NCBI GenBank assembly: GCA_003194525.1
Contig: NBIV01000238.1
Location: forward strand, 1 to 64,000
Direction: 5' to 3'
Source: Gracilariopsis chorda
Taxonomy: Eukaryota > Rhodophyta > Florideophyceae > Gracilariales > Gracilariaceae
DNA: 64,000 nt
The translations under genes were made by a program, and so were the position numbers. Positions 9,238-20,089 of this stretch are shown one piece after another. The notes below the pieces were generated by a model. That model was not told where the DNA came from. It made no database searches and worked only from the letters and a program-made list of their open reading frames with translations. The first letter of the stretch is position 1. The number at the start of each line of letters is the position of its first letter.

Positions 9238-12200
9238 ATTCTGGGCATGGCAGAGGATGGGGCCTGTAAAAAGTGGACGGGGTGGTATAGTCCTGCCAAA
9301 CATTTGAAGACGGAGCTGAAGCTTTTGATGGGTAGGATTTTGTTAACTAGGATTAGGCAAAGGACTGGAGTCATTGAGGGTAAAGATTTGAGGCCCGAGA
9401 TGATTAAATCAATGAGGATTCTCCAGAAACAATCTGCAACTACTTGTGGGCAATCATTTGTTGGCGTAGGTTGATATGTTTTGGGAGGTAGATATCGATG
9501 GCTGAGTCCGGAGAGTAATGGATAGTATCGGCTTCTGTTATGAAAATTTGGTGATCCTCCTTGGTTGACTGGTATCAGGAACAGAAGAAAAGCAATTAAA
9601 TTCGTTGGAAGTCGATGGTGATGATCCGAGTTAGAATTTCGGAACACCCGTCGGGGTTTATATAGAGTTTCTAGTGTAGTTCTATCACAGCCACTAGTTT
9701 TTGAGTATTCGTCCGAGTTAAGCGGTATGATGCTTGATGTTCGTGCTGCCCTTCGTAAGCGACTGGTTTGCCGGGTTCAGTTCCAGATCTAGTCATTTGA
9801 TTACTTGGAGAATTCCATCAATACTGATTACTTGTCATCAGACAAGGGGTGGATGATTTAACATGGACCAAAAGGGCCATTGATGGCTTGGCACGACTCC
9901 CTCGAGAATATTCCATGACCGTTTGATCCCTGGTTTACCTTGTGAAGTGTCTGTCATCGTTTTGAGTAGCAAGCAACGTGTACTTCATAGCCAATATGTC
10001 CACGTGGTCATCCAAGACATCTTTGACATAAACATGTGGTCATGTAATATTGACAAGGTGTCACGAATATGTCAACTCGGCTTTGAGATCAGTTCGGCAT
10101 CGCAAATTGGTAACTGACTTCTGACGCAGATCGAGTAGAATAAAACAGCTAGTTTTTGCACGTTTGAAATAAAGCTAGAGCCAACTCTATTCAAGTAAAG
10201 GTAAATAATAACTAATTCTAACAACTGCTTGATTTATGTCACGATGTTGTGGACTAGGTTGTAGAGGATGTTTTCTTCTTTCAGTACCAAGAAAAGGCCA
10301 AAAATGTCAGTGGAGGTACTGCTTAGTACAGCAGCGAGTAGACGGATGCGCTTTTTATGGTAGAGTTTGAGTGCCCACTGTTCTACAGAAGGTGTGGGAT
10401 TGCTGAATAATTGAGGGTGAGCGTCTAGAGATATGGAGGTCTTGTCTGAGTTCGCGTCCTAGGCGTCGAGCAAGTCGGGGACTGGGGAGATCCGTCAGGC
10501 GGTAGAAAGGAGGTGTGTCTTGGTCAGCGATTGCCCATAACTTGTGAGTGAGAGGCACTAGCTCTTCTCTTTACTTCTATGTCGTGGTCGCCTCTCTTAT
10601 ACTCTTTTGACTATTGTAATTCTGTTTGACAAATTTTACACAATTACGATATTTTGAAAAGTGCAACGGGTCACTCTTCACGTAGTTTACTGTTCAAGAA
10701 GACAATGAGTTTTTAAGTTGAGAGTAATTTTATGGCAATAATTAGAGTTCCAGCCTTTTCCCGCAGCGCCCCGCCGAGAACTCGCAACAACTTTTGCTTC
10801 CATTCTGGACTAAAAACGTGGGTTCTTCGGCACAGTGGGTTGCCCAGTCTTTAAGAAAAAGGATCGCCCCAACGCCGGGAGCTTTGAATTGCAAAAACTA
10901 GCATAGAGGCAGTTGGTCACGCAAGGTTCCAGCCTCAACATTGCTGTAAGAGAAGAAAAGTTTCTTTGAGACAACAATCACAGGATTCCATGGCATCCAT
11001 CGTGAGCAGATAAAACATATATAACGGTACTACTTTAGTTTTGGCGTCTTACATTCACTGCTTGTAGATTGAAGCATGACCAAAGCTCTTGCAAAGGTGT
11101 CGGGGCAATACGTTTGCATAAACTTCTTTAAAGAATTCTTGATACCATCCAGAGTTAATACGACCATGGATTGTAGCACAATACGCCCTGCTTATCTGTG
11201 GTTGTCATTAGCCTAGTATGAAGAGCGATCTATCTCGTCTTCACGGCTTATTGTGCTGTTTTAGTTGTACGCAATGGACGTTATTCGAGAATATTTTTTC
11301 TTACAACAAACATGTTGCGAATTTCATAAAACAAACACCCATCGCTAAGACCATGAACTAGCTCGAGTCAGCAGGAAAATGTCGGCTGACGACTGTACCA
11401 CACCAAGCATACCATTCTTTGTCATCTGAATGCTGGTAATGCTCAGCAGATTTCATTAATTTCACTTGCTTCCAGTGAGATCTCTGAGATATCGTCGAAT
11501 TCGACACGTGATCTTCGTATCATCTGTTACTCCTAGAGTGCAACTGGTGTCAGCTTGCGTGAAGATATTGTACCAAAACTCTATGCAAAGCTTTGATATT
11601 ATAGTAGAGCGTTAGTTTCTGGGCTAGAAAAAAAGATTTCACGCAAATGGTGAAGGAAGATAGCAGTCGTCAATTGCTTCATGGAAGGTGATATGAGTAA
11701 GACGATGAGCGATGATATTATCCTAAATTTTGTTCCAGTGAAATCCAGACGAGGTCTTACATAGACTGTTACAAATTTGGGAAACCTCTAATGCAGGCCT
11801 CTTTTCATGTCTGCCTGACTGTAGAGATTCATGGCTTGACTTTGACTGCCTTAAAAGATTTCAAAGCACAAAGTGCCTCTTATATCGTCCATTTTGATTT
11901 GTTTATATGCACTGTGTTCTAGAAGGTAATCAAACGTTAACCAAGATGTAAATCGAGGACCGCGAGCGGCAAAGTGCTACATGTACTCTCCAAGTATCTT
12001 TCGTTTTGTTGTTTCTGCATTATGTCGAGCTCTTTGCATATTGAGGTCACTCTCTTGCACACCCAACAGCAAACTTATAGTGTTGAAATGGTAAAGCGCA
12101 AGCTTTCGCACTTGCTAGTTTAGGAGACTGAAAATGGAGAGGACAAACCGAATGAACCTTCACAACATAGATACAATAATCCGCTTTGTACTTCTGTTCC

Positions 12201-12384
12201 AAGCTTTGACTGCGTTTTGACGACAAATGACTGAGTAGGGCAAAAATACTCTGACTAGGTAGCTTCATAAGGCACAAAAGTTTGTTAAAGATACGCCCCT
12301 GGTTTAAATTCTATGGTGACGAGTCCTCCAATTAGTTGATGGTGCGTATACGATCGTATCTCCTAGATTTGTCAAATGTACTAT
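9238..12384. other. Unassigned stretch between element 1 and the copia complex
   Basis: Lower-GC sequence without any ORF I can support. Short ORFs at 9120-9647 (minus, overlapping the LTR), 9220-9474 (plus), 10355-10558 (minus) and 12047-12277 (minus) have no recognisable domain and biased composition. I see no tRNA, no rRNA and no clear repeat. It may be host intergenic DNA or very old transposon debris. Confidence 0.5.
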
Positions 12385-12837
12385 TGTGGAAATCAGCTAA
12401 ATCGTCTATTATCGCTAATGCTTGTTATCAATGATTAATGCAATGAATGCTACTGTTTAAATTAAATGACTAATGCACTGAAACTCCAGGCGACCATTAC
12501 GATGCCCCCACATCGTAAAGTATATGTACTAGCAAGCAGATTGCTGCGAATGCTCATCCAACGAACGCCAGACTCACAAATGCTCAAATACCACCCGTGA
12601 ATCACGCGAACAATTCTAAGACAGAATACGTAATAGCTCCTGGATGCCGTTCATCCAAGAGATGCAAACAAGCAGTATAAAATAAATCTTAGCTAGACAA
12701 ATAGAATGGTAGAGAGAAAGAAAAGACGAACCGGCAGAAGACTTGAACGATCTGCGAGCCATTGTGCTCTATTCTGTGCCTGTAGAGTAGAACCGTGCCT
12801 ACGGCGATTTCTCTGCTGTCCACCAAATGTCTGGACA
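12385..12837 (+). repeat. 5' LTR of the copia element (about 453 bp)
   Basis: Starts TGTGGAAATCAGC and ends TCTGGACA. Its first part (12385 to about 12484) matches 23037-23134. Its second part (12513-12837) matches 47079-47400, both on the plus strand, with numerous substitutions and small indels. The 28 bases between the two matched parts (12485-12512) have no counterpart at the split 3' LTR. The gag ORF ATG at 12827 falls inside the last bases of the LTR, so the real gag start may be a later Met. Confidence 0.7.
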
Positions 12838-13854
12838 GGAGCTTTCCACAGTTAAGGGGCCAGACATGGGTTCTAATCCGGGCAATGACATGTTACTACC
12901 ACTTCGTTTAAGCACCACTACAGACAAGTTCAAATGGAGAAAAAAAGTGACACTATACGTCACCACCGTCAATTCTGTACGAGGGGAGGCGACAAGAGAG
13001 CAAAAAGAGATTCTGAGCGCGTTGAAATTAACGTTTTACAGCATTTTCGACCACATTTTTGCGTCACATATAGAACAATATATAGCTGCTGGCATAATTA
13101 GTCTCGACGGAGACGACGATGAGACCGAGAATCAGAAGAAACAACTGAACCTCGTGAGCGAGATCGTAAAACTTGTTGGTAAGAACTCCCAGACATATGG
13201 AATTCGAGGATTAGTCCAAGTGATGCGCCAAGTCTTCAACTGCGTACGGGAGAACGGCAAGGCACGCGGCTTATTTGCACGACGATTCCAAGCACTGGCT
13301 CTGGATTATCTCAAACATTATGAACCGGCAACGATCCAACAGGATATTCAGAATTTGCAATGTTGCTACTCGAGAATGCGAAGATAAAGGCATCTGTCTA
13401 CAGCTCGATCATCATCAGACTCGTATCTACCATCGCTTTACGTTCCAAAATCAGTGGCAACAAGATCTTCGTGGTCAGCAGGAAACGGTTGGAAGCCCTC
13501 AAAATCAACGCAGATAACCTCTTGAACATCCTTCCGAACAACGGGAACCTGAGGAAACTCGAAGAAAAACATACACATGAAGCTAAAGAGATCATCGAAG
13601 CAGTCTCTGCAACCATAGATGCGAACGAACGTCGCGTGAACCAAGACAGGACAATACTTCGCATCACGTTCGACGATGCAGTCGAGTTGCTGAAAGATCT
13701 CAAATTTGAGGACAAGGAGAAAACGAATACAGACTCCGATGCAATAAGCATGGGTATCATGTTAGGAAAACGCGAATACAACGACCACGTCCGCCAAGGA
13801 CACTGCAACAACCCGAACCGCGACAAGAAACCAAAATCATACGTTCCCAATTGA
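12827..13854 (+). pseudogene. Copia gag-like region
   Basis: A capsid/nucleocapsid-like coding stretch directly downstream of the 5' LTR, predicted to be largely helical and charged. It contains KFKWRKKVTLYV near the start and a Lys/Glu-rich C-terminal part (LRKLEEKHTHEAKEIIEAV), followed downstream by a possible cysteine motif (CRNCNEL, near 13885). Position, composition and orientation point to gag; I do not see a diagnostic domain. Fossil copy with breaks. Confidence 0.5.
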
Positions 13855-14099
13855 CAAGGCCTCAAAGCTGTCTCAAGGTGCCGCAACTGCAATGAGCTAA
13901 ATAATTAGTTTCGTGATCCTGGGTGCATCTACGACGCCATCAAAACCCTCATGGAAGGAAAAGTGGTACCAAACAACGTTTTAGAGAAGCTTTCGCCAGT
14001 AATTCGTAACTTGGTTGAGGACGAGAACAGGAAATTCCCGTCCAAGATTCCAGTAGCGATATCATAGCATCTATGGAGGATAGCAGAGTTAATTCCGAA

Positions 14100-14935
14100 G
14101 CAACCCCAGCCCACAACGCGTATTTTCGGTAAAGGGATTGGATTTCCTCTTTCCTGATCCCAACCGTATCCTTCATGAAGGAGCTCTTACCTCTACAGGT
14201 GGCATGGAGAACGCGATTATCCTATGCGGTGTTCTGGGCAGACCATCCCATATAGAACCATCGCGCCATCGATACTACCATGGATAGAGAGAACAATGTC
14301 TTGGTACAAGAGTAAATGTGCGCTCTTGGACGATCACCATCTACGATACCCAAAAGAGACCAACATTATTCACGTTTGACCTTGTTTCCGGCCAATCACC
14401 ACTTTCTCTCCGCCAAGAAATACGTGAACAATGCAACCCGTTCAATATCACCAACCAGATATACATCGAAATGACACGATCAAGCGATGACGCCCACAGG
14501 CATCTTATAGGTACATCAACCCGTCAGATGGCCGGCTACGGCTAGAGATCGCTTTACAACCACTCTCGACAAAACAAACTCTCCTAGAGAGAATCCATAC
14601 AACCGCGAAACGCCAAGCGCTTGCCTTCAGCAAAAGAGTACAAAGGTATACCCACACGACTGCTGAAGAGCTGAACACCCTGTGCCGCGAAGCTGATATG
14701 CTGAACGAAGAATGCAATTGAACAATTTTGCGACGCATGCGACGTTTGCGCAAAGAACCGCAGACCATTGCCGTCAAAAAAAGGTATCGCTCACCCATTT
14801 CAACCAAAGATCCAATATTAAATTGCAAATCGACTTTTCATTCCCCAAAAACAGAGGTCATAAGTGCCCTGTAATGTTTGTATTACCGATTGAAAACGTA
14901 GGTAATGCTATTTCTGAGTGGAGTATCCAGTGACG
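14100..14935 (+). pseudogene. Copia protease/integrase N-terminal region
   Basis: Fragments of pol on the plus strand after gag. Near 14700-14900 a cysteine-containing segment is followed by a stretch with LQIDFSFPKNRGHKCPV. This looks like the integrase zinc-binding segment followed by the start of the catalytic core (Q-x-D-F). The similarity ends near 14935, where the DIRS-like sequence begins. Further integrase sequence reappears near 20190. Fossil, heavily decayed. Confidence 0.45.
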
Positions 14936-16089
14936 CTTTGAATACTGCCAACGTAAATTTGAGCTCCTACCTCCACGTTGGTGTCGGCGGGGCAGCGAAA
15001 ACTGTACAAAGGAGCAAGTCGAGAAGGCCTGACTTCTCTAGTCCAAAGGCCGGGATGCGAGTGTGATCAGTGTATGGATCCCGTAATCGGAGAACCTGCA
15101 GTGCACCCAATCTAGGCTAAGGCGGATGTTGGATGGTTTCTCTTTCTTCCAAGTGGAGTCTCTGTAAGCAGGGGAGCGTCAAGGCATAAGTTTGACGAAA
15201 TGTCGAAGGATATAAGCTCTAACGGTGGCGGTCCTCACTAGTTGCGGACGATCGCGCTATAGGACTAGTCATTAGATCTTGAAAAAAAATATGGCAGTCC
15301 TAAATTGTGACGTCAGCGCATCAATTTCTGCGCTGCAACTGTCTGGTTTTGGCGCGATGTGTGCCTCTAGTCCTTCAAATCGACATACTAGCGTAGCTTA
15401 AGCCTTTTCTCTAATCAGTAGCTTTGGTGACCCTAGAACGGCGAGAATACAGAAGAGAGTTCGAGAGAAGGTCGTCAGGCATATCTGAAGCGACTGTGCT
15501 GGCTTCTCTAAGAGAGCTGGTGTTAGTAACATGGCACTCACGTGCAAGGCCCGAGTAGTAGTAAATGAGGCGTTATGGCGCTCGTATCAGAGACTTGCCG
15601 GGTACAAGGCCTTGTAAATGCATCAATAGAGCGCCAAGTGACGGCTGGCTTTATTTGAGGCAGCACGCAGTTGTAAGAAGCCCTCCATGAAACCGCAAAC
15701 CTGTCTAACGGGATAAACTGGCCGTTGGAGTGATTTAAGTTAGACGACAGTCACAGACAAGCCCTGGAACTAATCAAGGCATATTTTGGCCAGTAGGCGG
15801 CCGAGTACCTTGAAGAGCGCAAGCAGAGCAAAGTGGCGCTGCTTAACGATTTGCGGAAGGAGTTTGATGGGATCTCCGAGGGGGACGACATTGAATTTAT
15901 CCTGCTGAAAGTCAAGGACTGGACTTATCCCCTAGTAAAAAAAGGGAAGAACTCTAAAATATAGCTGCGGACGAAAATAAGGAGGAATCCTCTTCGGAGA
16001 GCAGTAGCGACGACGGAAGCGAGGGAATAGCACCCCGTACGCCACTTCATCGTGACGACACTGACTTGGCGTCAGTAATGTAGGCTATA

Positions 16090-16638
16090 GTGAAGATGCA
16101 GCGCGACTATGAACAGGACCGCAATTACCTACGCAAAGATCATTTTACTCTTCAGAAAGAACATCAGAAATTGAAATTCAAGAAAGCTAGCAGAGAGAAA
16201 ATGTTTTTGGAACTTTTGAATCGGGCCAGGCGCGGAGAGGTTGAAGCAAACAACGAAATTGAGGCAAGTGGGACTTTGGACTCTGACAACGGCTTCTCGA
16301 GCGCGAAACCTTCTGCGTCGAATTCCAAAACGTGCAATATACGATTCTTTAAGAAGTTGACGCGCTGGTCTTTTCCAGACCAGGCAGTTCTCGTGGACTC
16401 TCCGAAGGGAGAGATCATGTTGAGAAAGGCTTTGAAAAATTACCCGACAGTCTCCGCTTGGACTGCCGCTCGGAATTTGAGTGGAAATCCAAATAAAAAC
16501 GAAGCCGCCACCCTGGCAAAAATCATCGACTGTATGATTTCTTCTCTTGTTGTTATACGCGCGAAGGACGAACCTGCAATTGAGCTTGCCATCCGGCCTC
16601 TGGCAGCTTTAGTAATGGCGAACAGAACCGAGACCTGA
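16090..16638 (+). CDS. DIRS-like element ORF1 (gag-like), 182 aa
   Basis: An open frame that begins with a charged, coiled-coil-like stretch (MKMQRDYEQDRNYLRKDHFT), then a basic segment (KLKFKKASREK), and a C-terminal part with FPDQAVLVDSPKGEIMLRKA. It lies upstream of the RT of the DIRS-like element on the same strand, as gag-like ORFs do in that group. No diagnostic domain was recognised; part of a fossil element. Confidence 0.4.
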   Translation: MKMQRDYEQDRNYLRKDHFTLQKEHQKLKFKKASREKMFLELLNRARRGEVEANNEIEASGTLDSDNGFSSAKPSASNSKTCNIRFFKKLTRWSFPDQAVLVDSPKGEIMLRKALKNYPTVSAWTAARNLSGNPNKNEAATLAKIIDCMISSLVVIRAKDEPAIELAIRPLAALVMANRTET

Positions 16639-17371
16639 TCTGTGGCGCGTGAATTGGAGGAAGAGCAGGAGGACTTGGTGAGCGAAGCTCACTGACGACG
16701 CTTGCTGAAGTCGGCAAAATTGAGAAAAGAACTCTCGAATTGGACGAAAATGGCTAAGTCTGCCCTGTCAGAAGACAGGGAGTCGGCTTGAGGCGACTTT
16801 AGAAAAAAGACAACAACATATAGTGCAGTGAGGTACGATGAACGAGTGGGATATACTTCCCCTTCAGTGGGTAGTTGGTGATGCAACCAGGCACCCAGAG
16901 TGCGCAAGTAAGCGACGAAATCAGTGTCTTAAGAAGCGGAGGCTGCTTGGGCACATCGTGCACAAGGTAGTAGGTGGGCTGAATGGCCTGAATGCCGGGC
17001 ATGTCTTCTCATATCATCTGACGTAAGGAGAGAGAAACGCTGTTCAATGGCTGGCAACTAACTTCTTGCAAGACATCGGAGCGGAATCCCTCCGCCGAAT
17101 CTATTTGGATGCAGGGTGTTCTGTAGAGGAAAAGGACTTTAGCTTTGGATATCACCCCCCACATAAATGGGTGTGGTTGTAGCCAGAGCGAGTTTTCTTA
17201 TCAGTTGATGGTCTGGCAGCCTCAGCTGATATTCATGCACTATTACCAGAACAAACCCAAGGAACATATACTGCAGAAGGTGGAGTACTGAAGCCCGCGT
17301 GCGAGTGCGAGTCACTGGAAACTCCTTTTTGGGGCATTGGCAATGAAGATTACGGAACGTTGGTCCTATAA

Positions 17372-19310
17372 ATGCGAAAGCCTGGACTGATCCGGCTGAC
17401 TAAGGAACAACCAAACGTTGTTAATGGAGTTTTTATGGTACCAAAGAGTGATAAGGGAAGCCAGAGGGTGGTTATTGACGCGCGCAACGCGAATAAGGTC
17501 TTTATAGCGCCTGGTGAGATTGACCTACCGAATCCGGGACATCTTGCACGTTTGTGGATGCCCTCCGGGCAGAAGCTATATGCCCGTAGATCGGTTGTGG
17601 ACAATCATTTTCATCGGATGAAGATAACAGAATGAGTAAGCCCTTGTTTCGGTTTACCTCGAATAGAAAAGCGTGACACGCAGCTATACCCTGTCATGCG
17701 TTCCGATCCCACGGGGTGGTCACACTCTGTGTTCGCGGCTCAGGCCATTCATCGGAAGCTGCTTGAGTCTGCTAGCCTGTCGTCGAGGGACTGGATAACG
17801 GGTATTATCGACGTTTCGGAATTGAGCTATGGAGCCTTTGTCGATGATTACTTCTCCCTTGGCACGAATATGGAAAAAGCTGCTATGGCACTGAAAGCGG
17901 TTATACGGGAATCAGAACGATGCGCGCTACCATCTCAACCACGGAAAGTTTCGTGGCCAGGGACAGTATCCAGCAATGAAGGCCTGAGAATCGAAGTTTA
18001 CGAATATGGGTTGCTCTTGCCGAAAGCGATAAAGATGCAATGTCTTATATCACGTACAGTACGCTTAATGAAGCGAAGACGCGGCAAAGTGCGCGAGATG
18101 CAGTGTCTGTTGCGAAAGTGGGCGTGGTTTCTTCTCTTGCGTTGGCCCCTCTTCTCGATGCTGCAAAGCGTGTAACAGTTCAGCACGTTTGGCTCCTGTA
18201 CAGTTCAACCTATCAAGATCGCCAAACAGGAACTCATACTTCTAGTCGAGCTATCTGAGTTGATACGTACTTGCATCACCACGCCCTTTTGTATCTATGC
18301 CCTGTGCACGGATGCGAGTCTTTTGGGGTGGAGGTGTGGTATATAGTCCGTGTGAAGATGGGCTACACCTGCTTTCTCAATCAGCGGAACTTAAATGGCA
18401 ATGGGTATCCAATCAAGAATGGAAGCTCGCCATCAGCCACAGTTGGCGCAAAAGAATGTTGATTCATCTTTCCGGAGGCGAGGTTGTGAATCTTGGACTA
18501 CGATGGCTGCTCCAACAACAAAAAAAATCATGCGACGCAGGTGATTGTTCTTATCGATAATCAGGCTCTCATTGGTGCTCTCTCTAAAGGACGTAGCATT
18601 GTAGTGAGTTTCAATCGAGTGTGTCGGCGCACAGCAGCTTTACTCCTCGTGAACAACCTATACATAGATTGTCTCTATATTTTAAGCGTTGCCAACCCGG
18701 TTCACAGAACCTCACTGGTTGTATGAACTTGCCCAAAAGCGAGTAAAGCCGTCCGCCCTGCGCAAGTATAACAGCCACGTGCAATAATTTTTGATGTGAC
18801 GGGAAACCTTGAGCGAGTTGAAATGGCAATTGACCACCGCTGGAGACGTCGATCGGTTATTTACACGTTACTGCGTGCACCACTACAACGAAAACCATGA
18901 TCCGAAGGATTTTGGGGCAGCTCAGGCGAAGGCTACGCTGGGATTTTACATGCCGCAACTACAAGGAAAATTGAGGCTTTCTGCGCTTATCTTGCGTGGA
19001 TGGGGTGTGAGTAGGCCTATGTCCGATCACGGAGTATGCCCGGAAATTTTGGTGTACGCACTAGTATATTAAAAGCTTAATCATGGCCAGGAAGACGTTC
19101 GAATTGGACTGTTATTGGTTTTTTGAAGGGTACCGTAGATTAGACTTATTACAGCTGAAAGTTGGCGTAGTTGTATTTTTGTATTCCTTAAGCCGACGGT
19201 CAATATATGCAACGGTGAGCATCACAATGACAAAACGGGGACGAAACAAAGCAGTGACTATTCGACTTTATCTTGTCACAAGGGTTTTTTACAAATTGGT
19301 CGAGCGCTGA
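17372..19310 (+). pseudogene. DIRS-like RT, RNase H and tyrosine recombinase region
   Basis: Reverse transcriptase signatures (VPKSDKGSQRVVIDARN, GWSHSVFAAQAIHRKL, FVDDYFSLGTN) are followed by RNase H (LIDNQALIGALSKGRS, and further on SVANP, like the NPAD motif found at the end of this RNase H type). After these comes a helical segment with FGAAQAKATLGFYMPQLQGK and a recombinase-like core (YRRLDLLQLKVG, RGRNKAV). The recombinase would circularise and integrate the cDNA without target duplication. Fossil with several breaks. The main alternative would be another RT family beside an unrelated recombinase fragment, which the contiguous order makes less likely. Confidence 0.55.
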
Positions 19311-20089
19311 AAAATCGTGGGACGAGAAAATCTCTTCCGATACGCACCTGCCCGGTTACGGGCGATAGTGTGACGCTCAATGGACCGACTGGCGCTGCTC
19401 TTCGAGACAACGGCCTACATGCATCGATTCAGAGGCGCAACCGCGGACAATTTGTTCCGATGGCTCAACGATCAGTATATCAAATTCCGAGGACGGTGGC
19501 AAAGTGACAAAATTTTCAAGCTTTACATACGACCTCACAAGTTTTAATTGAATATGAACGCACTCACCCTACAGCAACGCAATCGGTTTGAGGCGGTAGC
19601 CACCAATGCACTATCTTTTTTCAATATACTGTTGCCCAATTGGGCTCAGGGTTTGGAGGATGTTCAAGTCTTGTCCTGAGACCACCATGGAACTGCAATT
19701 TGGAAGAAGTCGTGCTTAGAGGAATCTGGAAGTAGTAGTAGTGGTAGGTCAACGGTCGAGGCCCTTCCGTGTGTAGAAGTTTTGCCATGGATAGGGCCGG
19801 GAGTGTAGATGTGTGAAGGAGGTGCATGGGTTGGGGGAGGGGCAGGGAAATTGGTTCAAGTTCATTGATGGATGGAGGCGCTTGCTGATACTTTGCGCGG
19901 TATGCTGAATATTTTTGCTTCGAACTAACGTCAAATGTTGTTGTCAAAAAGTATCAGGAGCAAAGTGTGACTCTAGTTGCCTTAGAGAATAGCGTGTAGC
20001 CTACGTCTGGAACGCACGTAGTGAGCTGGGAAAGGTCTTCAAGTAAGAAAAGAACCTTACAGATACAGGTACTAACTACACTGAATTGT

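Noticed and set aside
9120-9647. 175-residue minus-strand ORF across the element 1 LTR end
   Set aside because: It crosses the LTR boundary, has biased composition and no domain; probably a chance frame.
12860-12890. tRNA-like T-arm sequence GGTTCTAATCC
   Set aside because: No acceptor stem, D-arm or anticodon arm could be folded around it.
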